From NCBI GenBank assembly GCA_030704615.1, contig CM060732.1:33275053-33339052 (forward strand): DNA of 64,000 nt, read 5' to 3'. Source of the DNA: Takakia lepidozioides. Its lineage: Eukaryota; Streptophyta; Takakiopsida; Takakiales; Takakiaceae. Positions 11,997 through 23,500 of this stretch are shown here, in pieces. The translations under genes were made by a program, and so were the position numbers. The notes under the pieces were generated by a model that was not told the DNA's origin, made no database searches, and was given only the letters and a program-made list of their open reading frames with translations. Numbering within the stretch: the stretch's first letter is position 1; every line of letters begins with the position of its first letter.

Positions 11997-14237
11997 ATGT
12001 CTCAGCTCATACGAAGTCTCAGGGGCTTTGTGGCTCTCCTGTTAAATCTTATCGTGATCTCTCTAGCGGTGGCGAACATGCAGACAACAATAGCAGGTCC
12101 CATTAAGACAGTGGTGGTGCTAGTGATGGAAAATCGATCATTCGATCATATGCTAGGGTACATGAAGGCACTCAATCCCGAGATCGATGGCCTCACAGGG
12201 ACGGAATCGAATCCACTTTCGTTGACAGAACAGAATTCCTCTCTTGTTCATGTCTCAAACAATGCTGTGTATGTTTCTCCTGGGGACCCGGGTCACTCAT
12301 ATCAAGCGATTGCATCGCAGATCTTTGGTAACAGTGATCAGACTTTGACCACTCCTCCCCCCATGAATGGCTTTGCTGCCCAGGCAGAGAGTATGACTCC
12401 TGGATTCTCACAGACAACTATGAGTGCCTTCAAGCCCGAGGAAGTACCCATTCACACTACTCTGGGTCAACAGTTTGCGATTTTCGACAAGTGGTTTGCG
12501 TCGGTGCCGTCTTCTACGCAACCCAATCGACTGTATGTTCATTCTGCTACCTCACATGGACTTATGTCCAACGACGAGACCATACTTTCTGCAGGTCTCC
12601 CTCAGAAGACCATTTTCGAGTCCATAGAAGACGCCGGTCTGTCGTTTGGCATTTACTACCAGCAGGTGCCCTCAACTCTTTACTACAGAAACCTTAGAAA
12701 GCTTAAATACGTTGACAAGTTTCACCTGTTTGATGTGCAATTCAAGAACGATGCAAAGAATGGCAATCTGCCCACCTACACAGTGATCGAGCCACGCTAT
12801 TTCGACTTGGTCGGTAGCCCAGGAAATGACGACCACCCATCCCATGATGTTGCCGAAGGGCAACGGTTCATTAAGGAAGTGTATGAGAGCTTGAGAGCTG
12901 GCCCGCAATGGAATGAACTTCTTTTCATCATCACTTACGATGAGCATGGAGGGTTCTACGACCATGTACCAACGCCTGTGGCAAATGTTCCAAGTCCTGA
13001 TGGACTGATTGGATCTGCTCCCCCCTACTCTTTCAACTTTAAGCGGTTGGGCGTACGAGTTCCCACGATCTTAGTTTCTCCCTGGATTGATGCAGGCACT
13101 GGTGAGTCACTGTTGCTTCGACTGAGCTTCGACTAGATTGTTTGTGAAAGTTCTCTTTTGGAATATAAATCTACCGAGCGAGCTAGAGATCTATCTTTCT
13201 GGTTGCATATATGCAAAGTTGTGTACAAATTCGAAGTTGGATCGATCGAATCAAATGGCTCTAAAACCCTGTTCTTTCCGTTGTCTAACAAAGAATCTAC
13301 TGCACATGGCAGTCGTGCATGAGCCCCAGGGGCCAACCTCTGCTTCGCAGTATGAACATTCGTCCATTCCAGCAACCGTGCGAATATTATTCAATTTGTC
13401 CGACCCTTTCTTGACCGCGAGAGATGCATGGGCAGGCACTTTCGAGAACATCCTTTCTACTCGCACCACTCCAAGGACTGATGCGCCAGGTTTGTGTTCC
13501 GCGAGTGTCCCGAATCCCTATTGTTGCAGATCGTGATGTTCCTCGCTACTTCAGGACTGGCAATTAGTGCCTCCAGGGTTTAGAGAACTTGATCTTGAGC
13601 AACTGTTCACAATGTCTTGCTCTCTGGGTCATGTCCTTTCTCGTTCTAATTTCGCAAGCCCTCGAGTTGAAATCTCTCACTCTGTCTCTTTCTTTTGGAT
13701 GCTTTAGTGCATGATCCAGCTTTGAACGGGCACTCTTTTTAATTAGTGCCTCTCCCTTTCCATACAGTTTCAGGAATGCAAATACGGCTACGTACGAGCT
13801 TTCGAGGTTGGATGGGTCCCGTGTCCACGATATCTACGTCACCGTGCTCAAACTTTGCAACTGATTTAATTTTCAGGCTGGTCAACAGTAAGTCTAATCG
13901 ATCGAGTTAGAGTTCGGTTGTTTACGGAAGCAGTACCTTATATCTTTCATTTGTCTTATGTACAGTGACGTTACCTACCCCACCATCAACGCTCCGATTC
14001 ACCTCAACTGATGAATCTGCTTCTACTACGGAGTTTCAAGAGGAAATTATTTTGCTGGCATCGGTTCTCAAGGGGGATTACAACCTGCCATCATCCCCAT
14101 CGCCTCAAGCCAGCAGACAGAAGATGACAGTGAGAGAGGGATTTACGTATGCCACCGATGCAGTAGGACTCTATTTTGCAGCTGGGCGTGCTGCACTAAA
14201 GGCTGGGTTAAACCCAGAGACAGAAATCCAGGTGTAA
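11997..14237 (+). CDS. Non-specific phospholipase C (NPC-type phosphoesterase)
   Basis: Three exons: 11997-13101, 13313-13489 and 13966-14237 (517 aa), with GT-AG ends and matching phases. Plant NPCs hydrolyse phosphatidylcholine and other phospholipids to diacylglycerol and a head-group phosphate, in lipid remodelling under phosphate limitation and in signalling. Motifs visible: ENRSFDH at residues 45-51, [34 protein letters not shown], and across the first splice [11 protein letters not shown] with DAWAGTFE. These are the conserved blocks of the phosphoesterase family shared with bacterial phospholipase C. A hydrophobic N-terminus (about residues 10-27) looks like a signal peptide or anchor. 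The length fits the usual 510-540 aa. The frame stays open a little upstream of 11997, but that is the first ATG. Confidence 0.92.
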
Positions 14238-15168
14238 TGTAACATTTGGCCTTAGCTGATCTTTAGGTTATACGTGATTATACAGGCAGCTTGAATAACA
14301 ATTAGGGAGTTCACATGCGTGCACAGCCTCCCTTGGGCAGATAACCAGTTCACGAATAGGGATGTGGCTGGACAAGTTCTTCATGGAACTCAAGTGCTGC
14401 ATTCAAATGAAATTTTACACAAATGGCGGATCAATTCGCCCAGCCATATTGAAGGCTTGAAAACTTTCCAGAGCTCGATTACAGTCCATTCAATTCTTCT
14501 TCTGAAGCAGTCTGTCTCTCCCGGGAAAATTCCATTTATCGAACTCATCATAGAAATACTCGGTGAGCACTCCACCATGATTATGCCGAGGTGCACACGA
14601 CCTATGACATGCAATTCTTTTACTATGTACTTTGCATAATTCAACCTATGTACAATGGACATCTGATCAACATTTGATTGAAGCAAACATGTCATATTGC
14701 ATGCACTCTGGATTCTCTTTACTATCTCTCCGATAAAGTGAACTATTGGTCCCGGGGGAGAATGTACAGTCTCAGGCTTGTTTCATGTTCCATTTCCAAG
14801 AGGTTTACTCTCTGCATGTAGAAGAATGTTGGGTATTTCTCTCACATTCAAGCTCCTGATGAAAATATTGGGTTCAGGACTATATACATACATGTTGTAC
14901 CTTCAGTCGAGCAACCGTTTCCTTGGAAGTGGTGTAGCCCGGGCGAACCTGGAAGGTGAAGGGATTGTCTAGGCTTCGGATCGTTCGAATTCCAACCTCC
15001 TCAGGTCTGCTTAGACTGTTACATCTCGCATGAATTCGTGGTCACGAGCTTATAATTTGTATATTAAGCTAGATGCAGGCACTCACTGGAATGGTGAACG
15101 TTGGAATCCTGCAGCGCTGCAGAAGTGGTCGAAGTTGGAGTACAGTGCACTATCATATATTTATGTAA
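14238..15168. other. Intergenic 3' of phospholipase C
   Basis: I see no gene, RNA or recognisable repeat. Confidence 0.4.
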
Positions 15169-15666
15169 ATGAGGGATGTGCGGGCACCTAACAACAATGA
15201 TACGAAGGGGAAAGGAAAGATGCAGGACCACCCGGTTAACGATATGGAATGTAGTTCCATGTCAAACCCGCCTACATTACAGGTGGGCCGCCAGGCTGAT
15301 CTGCCCACCTCCAGCATGCAGGGTCCGCAATATCAATGTTCAAGGTCAAGTCTAGAGCTGAAGCAGTTTCTGCCTGATTATTCTTGTGATGAGGTCGCAG
15401 ACGTGTTGCAAGATAATCCTGCAAAAGATAAAGAGACGAAGGAGCCAACTGGTGAAGAACACCGACTGACCGAGCAGTCACTGCTAGCCACGCAGCACGA
15501 GCTTACAATTGGCCACTGTACGCCAAGATTACCCCAGGGGGGGCAAACGAGCTCGGAACGGATGCCATGGTCCGTGATGCAATCTGGCGGAGACTGTCCT
15601 GATCCAGACATTGAGCGAGAAGAATACGACGAATTGATTAACGAAGAGCTAATTGAGGGGAGGTAG
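15169..15666 (+). CDS. Hypothetical protein, 165 aa
   Basis: A single open frame from ATG at 15169 encodes a hydrophilic, probably disordered protein rich in S, P, Q, E and D, with an acidic tail ending in a DELINEEL-type stretch. No domain, signal peptide or membrane segment is visible. It is longer than most chance frames here and could be the last exon of a larger gene. I do not recognise it. Confidence 0.3.
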   Translation: MRDVRAPNNNDTKGKGKMQDHPVNDMECSSMSNPPTLQVGRQADLPTSSMQGPQYQCSRSSLELKQFLPDYSCDEVADVLQDNPAKDKETKEPTGEEHRLTEQSLLATQHELTIGHCTPRLPQGGQTSSERMPWSVMQSGGDCPDPDIEREEYDELINEELIEGR

Positions 15667-17516
15667 TGAATTAGTTGACGAGTACGCAGCTCTGGTACTA
15701 ATTATTGAGCAGCAAGTGCAAATCCTGATCGTGCTTTCCTTCTTCTTTCTGCTCCTTACGGTGCCAAGCTAACATTACATGTATATTCAAGTGCAATAGT
15801 TTAAATTTGTCGCAACATTAATATCTTGTTGAAGGGAATCGAGCTGAGCACTTTCGGTCGTAATTACATGTTTCAGTCCATACCGTATGTGCAGACCAGC
15901 AATGCATGCAGGACAATCTCAGGTTTTCGTGCGTGCACTTGATGTGCAAATCTTCAGTTCCTGTTGGAATAGATCAGTCCGTGGATCAAAACTTTCTAGA
16001 TCATGTTAATCTGCACCAAGTTTGAACATTCTACTGTCTGTGTACCAAGGGGCACCCAGACACCTTTTTCTAGGCTCGGATCCTTACTAATGCTTGACTT
16101 GTAACTCAAATTGATGAATCTCTGAAACTCATACATATGAGTAGTACTTACGCCGATCTCGACAAGGTTGTTACAGTACCAGGAGATCCCTGCACCAGCT
16201 CTACTTGGTGTGGAAACCAACGTTAACCCAGCTTGAAACTGTTGAGATCACTTTCAAGACAATTAGTTAGAAATTCACGAACTAGACCTGTACAGTGCAT
16301 TGAATGGGGCATGTACATACACGAACGTTGATTAAAGTTCGAGATCATCAAAGGATTTCTTTAATCAATTGCACATCCTGCAAGATCAGAGGATAACAAT
16401 TTACTAAGAACTTCGGAAGTATTTAAAAACGGAATGTTGATCGGACAACGGATCGTGAATACATTCCATTTTCCCCCGGTAGTTCGTGTTCGTCGTTGGC
16501 GTTCATTCCCCGTTCACTCCTTGAGCAACATGGACTGCACACCACTCAAATGCCCTCCACTTCGAGTTGACCAGTGCCTGAAAAAATTCCAGATGCCCCA
16601 TCTCAAGCCTTCTTCTTGAATATACCTCACGAATATATGTAAGTTGCAACGAAATACATTGATAATTTTTTTTTATGTAGATAGATAATGCCCGACTTCG
16701 AACCCTGCGGACGTCAATTTAGCGTTTACTCGTTCACTCGGCTTGCAAACTTTCACTCACTCTAGTCATCAATACAACTTACTCTCACTTCGGCACCCAT
16801 CAACCTCTTCTTTTTCCGAACAAAACTATCGCCAGCTGAACAATCACACTTTCTTTCAACGTTGCATCACTTTCCGGGACCACATCAATTTCTGTTCAAC
16901 AGTATTCTACTTTTCAGGGTACCGGGTTCTGCTTAATGTGGCCAAATAAGTCACATTCTCACCCGAACTCTCAGCCCGCCAACTAACGATAAACAATCTG
17001 AACACGAGGGATTCGAATCTGAACAATACTAACCATCAGCACCGCCAGCATGTTTCACAGCAAATTGGTGTCATTGAGCAAGAACAAGAACAGTGAACAA
17101 TGCATCACGTCACGGAACTGAGAATGATGATCAGTTAGGCTTATTGAATTTCGGGAACAATTTAGGTGTGATTGCAATGGGATGTTGTTGTTTGTTTGGG
17201 GGTTAAGCAAATTCATGAGGCTGAATGCCATAATGATCACTGCATCATTGTGAGCAGGGCAGAGAGAGGGCAAGTGGAAATATGAAGTTTTAGTTTGTGG
17301 GTTGCAAGGATTTTGGTTGAAGCATGTTCCTGCCGATAGATGGAGCAAGGGTCCGGAATAGGGTTGAGGGATCCACCGGGAAGAGAGTATCGGAGCCTTC
17401 ACAGTGTTGTAGTTTGCGCCATCCTTCATTTCAAGGAATTCAGCCTGGAGACTGTGTTGCTGGCATTTCCTGGCAGGCACTTGAGCTTGAGAAGGAAGAG
17501 TTTGTGAGTCTAGTTC
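15667..17516. other. Intergenic between hypothetical ORF and RadA
   Basis: Apart from the possible SINE at 16665-16750, I see no gene. The last few hundred bases probably hold the RadA promoter and 5' UTR; an in-frame TAG lies 6 bp before the RadA start codon. Confidence 0.4.
16665..16750 (-). mobile_element. Possible tRNA-derived SINE
   Basis: On the minus strand a B-box-like GGGTTCGAAGTC (16694-16705) follows, at the normal distance, an A-box-like GCCGAGTGAACG (about 16733-16744). An A-run lies downstream near 16670. It is short and no second copy was found here. Confidence 0.4.
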
Positions 17517-20500
17517 ATGGTTTCTGGTACGTGGCCACGCAGTTTATGGGGTCGCTTTGATATGTTTCGCTCTGATTATGTCAGTCACTGTGCATGGAGA
17601 CAAAAAATAGTCATCAACTCTGCAGAAGAGCAACCCTGGAGTTTCAAGGCCTTTCTAGGCAGCGATTCAAGCTTCATTCCTGGAGCGCGTGGGGCAGCAA
17701 CATGGCGCGAAGGTGTATTGGGATTTGGCAGAAAGACAAGGACTGTAGCAGGAAAGCGCTTGAGCTTGGGATGGGACACGGTAGAGGGAGCAGCAGGAAA
17801 CGGGAAGAATGGGTTTGGAAAGTCTCTGAGGAATATCGAAGAGCCCAGCAGGGCGTGGACTATCGTTGGAGGATTTCTTGATGATCACACACCTAATAAG
17901 CGTAGTGTATCCACCAGGGTACTTAGCAGCTGCAAGAGCGAAGTGAAATTGATGGGGAGAATAGGCAGCGGGAGGGGCGGGGGCCAGAATTTTGGCAGCT
18001 TACTGGTATTTTCTATGAAGCTCGGTGCGGAACCCGAGGACTTTAGTAGAAGATCTGTGCCTGGTGCGCGCGGTTTGTCCATGGTAGCAGAGGCTGGCAA
18101 GGATATGGTGGGGCTTGGCCGTAAGAAGGTTGGTTCCAAAAGCAAGGTCCACTGGGTTTGTGAGAATTGTGGGGAATCCTATTCACAGTGGTGGGGGGAG
18201 TGCAAAAACTGCAAGGAGATGAACACCTTGAAGCAATTCAGGGAACAATCTTCAGCTTCGGGGAAGGGAGGGGGCGCGGCTGCCAGGGCAGTTGGGCTCC
18301 TGGGGTCAGGGTCTTTGAGGAAAGTAAGTGAGGGTGTTGAGACACAGGGAGCTGTGAATTCTCCTCGAACTGGTGGTCGTGCTTGGCTTGAGAATGTTGG
18401 AGGAGGACCTCAGCGGCTGGCGGATGTGGCTAAAGGCCATTCGCAGCTTCACTGGCGGTTACCTCTGTACAATCTCTAACTTTGTCTCTCTCTTTTCGCC
18501 CTGCTTTGAATGGCAGTGCTATCACACCCTCTTTTGACACATTTGTGTAAGATAGAGGCTAAAGTAGAAATAGATGATCATCACTCCCTGGGCTATGGCA
18601 AATTCAGGCTAAATTTCCATACCTGGAGGGGTAAAACCGCTCGACTCTCTCAACCTGAGGGTGCTAGGCCCTCAAGGGTATGTCATAGCCAACAGGATCC
18701 GACGAGTCCCACTTCTTTATCACTCTCTCTGCTGCACTATTGCTCAATTTGAAATGCTTATGTTTGGGGTCAGCCAGTGGTAAACTCTTTGAAGTTGAGG
18801 ACTGTTGGCTGTGAGAGAGCTATGCTAGTTCTACATTGAATTGTCAGCCAACTCGGAAGGGTTTTTGTTCCGTTCATGCCCACAAAGCACTACAATGTAT
18901 GAGCACATGGCTCCCTCTTTTCCTGCTCCTTGTGATTTTCTTTAACCAGGGTAGTATCTTTTTTCTCCAGTATCTCATTTGAATTTTAGAATCCCACCAA
19001 AAGACAGTACTGTGTACTTTCATTGTTAAGAAAATCAAGTATGAAATCTGAACATTGGAGCTAGGATGGAATTGCAAGTTTAAATACCCAACTTGCAAGC
19101 TTATTTTCCTTGTTTTCATTGTTTTTTTATATTTGTTTTGGAGGGGTTAAGGGGTAGATTTTATTGACTACAATGACTACTTTTTGGAGCAGGCCTGGGG
19201 ACACTGGGAAGGAAGTTGCAAGGGTGTTAGGTGGAGGCCTTGTGCCAGGTATGCCTAATCTCAACGTAAGTTCTCGAAGTGCTACAGTGTGCTGTACTTG
19301 GTCCTTAATCACTTGACATATTCTTGTAGTCATAAGTATAGGTCATTACAATCGAGCCAACATCCAATGAGGGACTGTTATTGGGCTGGCCTGGATGCAG
19401 AGCCCATAGAGTGGGCTGGCCAGGAATGTTAGTAGTTAAGTTACATCCAGCCCAGCAGTATTGTGCTCAATAGAGAACTGATGATGCACAAAATTTGATC
19501 TAGGGAAGGTTCTTAACTCCTCAAGTGGAGTCTGGCTTCTTTCAACTCCTACTGCTGAGCATTAGAGCTTCCTATTTCAGGAATCAAGATTAATCTCATT
19601 GTGGCGATGTGGTGACTGGCCTCTCAGGATCATTGATCCTTGTTGGTGGGGACCCTGGAGTCGGAAAAAGCACTCTCCTTTTGCAGGTACAGCTATTCTG
19701 CTTCTCCCCTCTCTCCTCTGTGGACGTAATAAAGTTCGTTCTCTCTCCCTCAATTCTCAACTCCATCTCTGTTATAACCAGGTTGTTGTCAACTGGTGGT
19801 GAAGACACTGCCCCCAGGGTCCCACCCAACAGTTATGGTGAACAAAGTGCATCCTTGCACTTGTTTTCTTGCCTAGTACAGTAGGGACGATGCCAATTCC
19901 TACCAGTTGCTGGAGAAGGTTCACTTTGCCCAGGTCCATGGGTGAACTGTAATTCATTTCTCACTTCACTTCCCCATATGTTTCTCTGGAGGGACCCTCA
20001 AGAATAACTAGTTCAGGTCAGAAAGGGATCTATTTGACTTTGTACTCTCTAAGGGCCTTTATTCGGGTCCTGAAGCCAAGTAGGTGTTAAGCTCATGTAA
20101 GTCTTGGTCTGTAAGGAGGTGATCCTGGTCTCCCCTCCCAGCTGTGGAATCACCAGTGTCTGTTGTCTGTGAACTAAAGGGAAATTTGTGGTTTAAAGCA
20201 CACTACCAGTTCCAGGATGGAGATCCTGCAGGTTTCCCTAAGGATATGCCATATGCGTCAGTCAATGTGTGTATTGTCTCTGTTTTCTTGCTGATGCTGC
20301 CCATATTGTGCTATAATGCAGCTTGCAGGGATTATAGCAGAGGGTTCTGAGGCATATGGGCCTGCTCCCGTCCTCTATGTTTCTGGTGAAGAGGTAGGTC
20401 TTAATGGCTGTTGTGAATAAATTTTTATTTATTCATCTGTGGATTGACTACGCCTGCAATGCATCATTTTCCTCTTCCAACCTGTTTCTCCTTCTTCCGT

Positions 20501-23500
20501 TTCCCGGTACTGATCACAACTCTTTCAAATGACTCTTTTTGGGGTGGGGACCAGAGTGTGGAGCAAATCAGCAGCAGGGCTAACAGATTGAACATAAGTG
20601 CGCACGATCTGTTTCTCTATTCAGCCACTGACCTCGAGGTTTACTTTGCCTACCGCTATCGTTGGACTGTCATCCATCTCTGTGCTCCCTTGTTGTGATG
20701 TTCCTCTTGTTGTGTCGCACAGACAGACTAGCATACTTGGTGTGGTTCTCGGTTTGCTGACGGTATCTGGGTGAGATTTGTTGGTGCGCCAAGGTTGATT
20801 GAGGCTTTTTGGTTAGTCTGTTGCCTTGCTCAGGGCCAGAAGAATCAGGATTTATATCAGAAAGACGAAAGAAAGTCTATCACAAGGGCAAAGAGCTTAT
20901 CTGACTGAAGTATGATACAATCTTAGCAACAACAAGGAAAACCTTAGTCAGTGTTCCTGGGTTTGCATATTATTATTATAGTTCCCATATGATTTCACAT
21001 CGTCTGGTAAGGGTAGAGACACACAGCATTAGTCGCATGGTGTATTAGATCTTCCTAGAGCCCACCCCCCAAAGGAGGCAGTACCCACAGGGGAAATTAT
21101 ATCATAAATTATCTCCATTTGAAGCCTGAAAGGTATATGTGACCAATGGGAACTTATTGCCGGAATGAAAACAGATAGAAGCAATATGGGTTGGATTTGG
21201 GGGTGCGGGCATGTAGCTGGTGCTGGAGGCAATTCAAGAATTGGAACCCAGAGCGGTGATAGTGGACTCCATACAGACAGTTTATTTGCCCGAAGCCAAT
21301 GGTAGTGCTGGCAGTGTTAGTCAGGTATGCTTTTCTTTAAGTTTTTCTGTGTTTTGCTCTGCCTTGCAAATCAGAAGCTCTCTCATGTCTCTAACCAAAC
21401 ACTTGCAGAGCAGGCCAAATTAGTGCACTCACTTCATTGAGCAACTGCGTTCACTTACTGCTGTTTCTATGGTCAGGTTTTGGGGCTTTTGGTTACCTAG
21501 CCCATGGCGAGAGGGAGTAATAGAAAGTAAAAGGCCGGGGGGGTAGGGGGTGGGTGGGTTGATGTGCTTTGGAAGGGCGTAGCTTTATCATGTATGTGGT
21601 TGGCTATGGCAGGTGAGGGAGTGTGCAACAGCAATGTTGCGTGCGGCCAAGCAGACTGGTATTCCTATCTTTCTGGTGAGCGCCGCAACCCTCTTCTCTT
21701 GTAGTCCATCCACAGAACTCTAGTGAGGAAACTATCACTATGCCCTTCAATTAAGGTAGAATGACCTAGGAGGACACACTTAAAGGTAAGATTTTGTAAG
21801 TGAAAGAAATCTGTAGAATAACCAGGACCTGGTTATGTAGAAAGCATGGCATCTTTCGATTTGTTAAAATGGTAGGAAATTTATGAAGCTTTAATACATG
21901 GGTGTCTAGAATAGTTCTGCTATTGATGTAGCCTTGTACTTGTCTCATGATGCTGGCTTTTTCATTGTCTCTACTCTGAGTTGCAATTTTCCATGTGGGG
22001 CTTAACGTGCAAAACTCTTTGTTACACATAATTGCAAACAGGAGATAGCTACCTTGTTTGGAGTGCCAGAATTTCCCTACTGCATTAATAGTCCAATTTG
22101 AGATGTGCGGCTGTATGTAGGTGGGACATGTAACCAAAAGTGGGGACATCGCAGGACCGAAAATACTTGAGCATGTTGTGGATGTCGTGCTCTACATGGA
22201 GGTCTGTTTCATGGACCATGTTATTCTCCTTGAACCTGAACTCTGCTCTGTCTCTCTTGGGGCCCCCTGTGGACATTCTGAAATTTCTTTTGTTCTTTTT
22301 ATGGGCATGCAAGCCTCTATTGTCATGCATGTAAAGTACTCATTGGCTGTAGTATCCTGGGAGGGTTTGGCACACTGGCATGGGCTCTGCTTGATACTAA
22401 AACCCCATGGACCATGACTTCAAATTGTCCTGCTGGTCGCACCCAGCTTATGACAAATTTTTGTTAAAAGTAGAATGGTTGTTTGGCAAGAGAGGGAGGG
22501 ATGCAAGTACAGTGGTTGATTTACCGTCCACATGTATTGTTGATCCAGGGTGAGAGGCTACAGTCACACCGTCTGCTCAGGGTTGTCAAGAACCGTTATG
22601 GCTCTACAGATGAGGTATGCTGCTCTTCTTCTTACTTCGATAAGTTCTGGTCTGTAGATTATCCTACTTCACTATGGTGCAGGATGGTTAGTGATTGGGA
22701 TCGTGTGATAACAAAAGATCTACTTTCTGCATTCCCATTGCCCTCACTTTTGGGATGGAATACAAACTTTGCGTTCTGTTCTTAGGCCCTGTGGCTTCAG
22801 GTACGCAGCCCTTAGCTTAAAAATGCAGATGTCTAGGTTCAAGGTTATTTATGAACATAAACAGCAGATCTACCACATTCGTGTGCAGATGGTCAGTCTT
22901 TCAGGGTGATAAGACCTTTGTGAAGACTGGTAGCCAATTACAGGCAACTGGTGATCTGCACTACGCTAATGAAGATGTAGGAGCTGGAAGTGCCTCATAC
23001 TGAGCTCCTCAAACCAATACAATCTTTGTGGAACTTGTAGTTCATTGTTGCGGCTCAGCTGTCAGGCAGAGCCCTTATGACTTTCCATGTGATGTAGGTC
23101 GGTGTGTTTGAGATGGTTGAGGGGGGGCTCGCAGCGGTTGAAAGCCCCAGTGAACTCTTTCTGAGCGCCAGGAATCTGGATACAAAGAACGTAGCAGCTG
23201 CCGCGGTGGCGGTCACCATGGAGGGCTCACGCCCTATCTTGCTTGAAGTCCAGGTAACCAAGCCAGTTTGGAGGCACAACCTTGACTTCTGTTTCTTCTT
23301 GTATCTTTGTTTTCTGGTTAGTTTCCTCCGTAGATCAACAAACATACTTGGTTTCAGGGGCTGGTGGCATGAAATCCTGTTTTTAATCAAAAGAAGAGTT
23401 ATGCATGACAGGCACTGGGATTTTTAGTAGTAGCCTATGATTGTCGTTGAACCAGAGGTCTGTAACCCTTTTTCTTGTACAACTCGGTACCTCCACTTGC

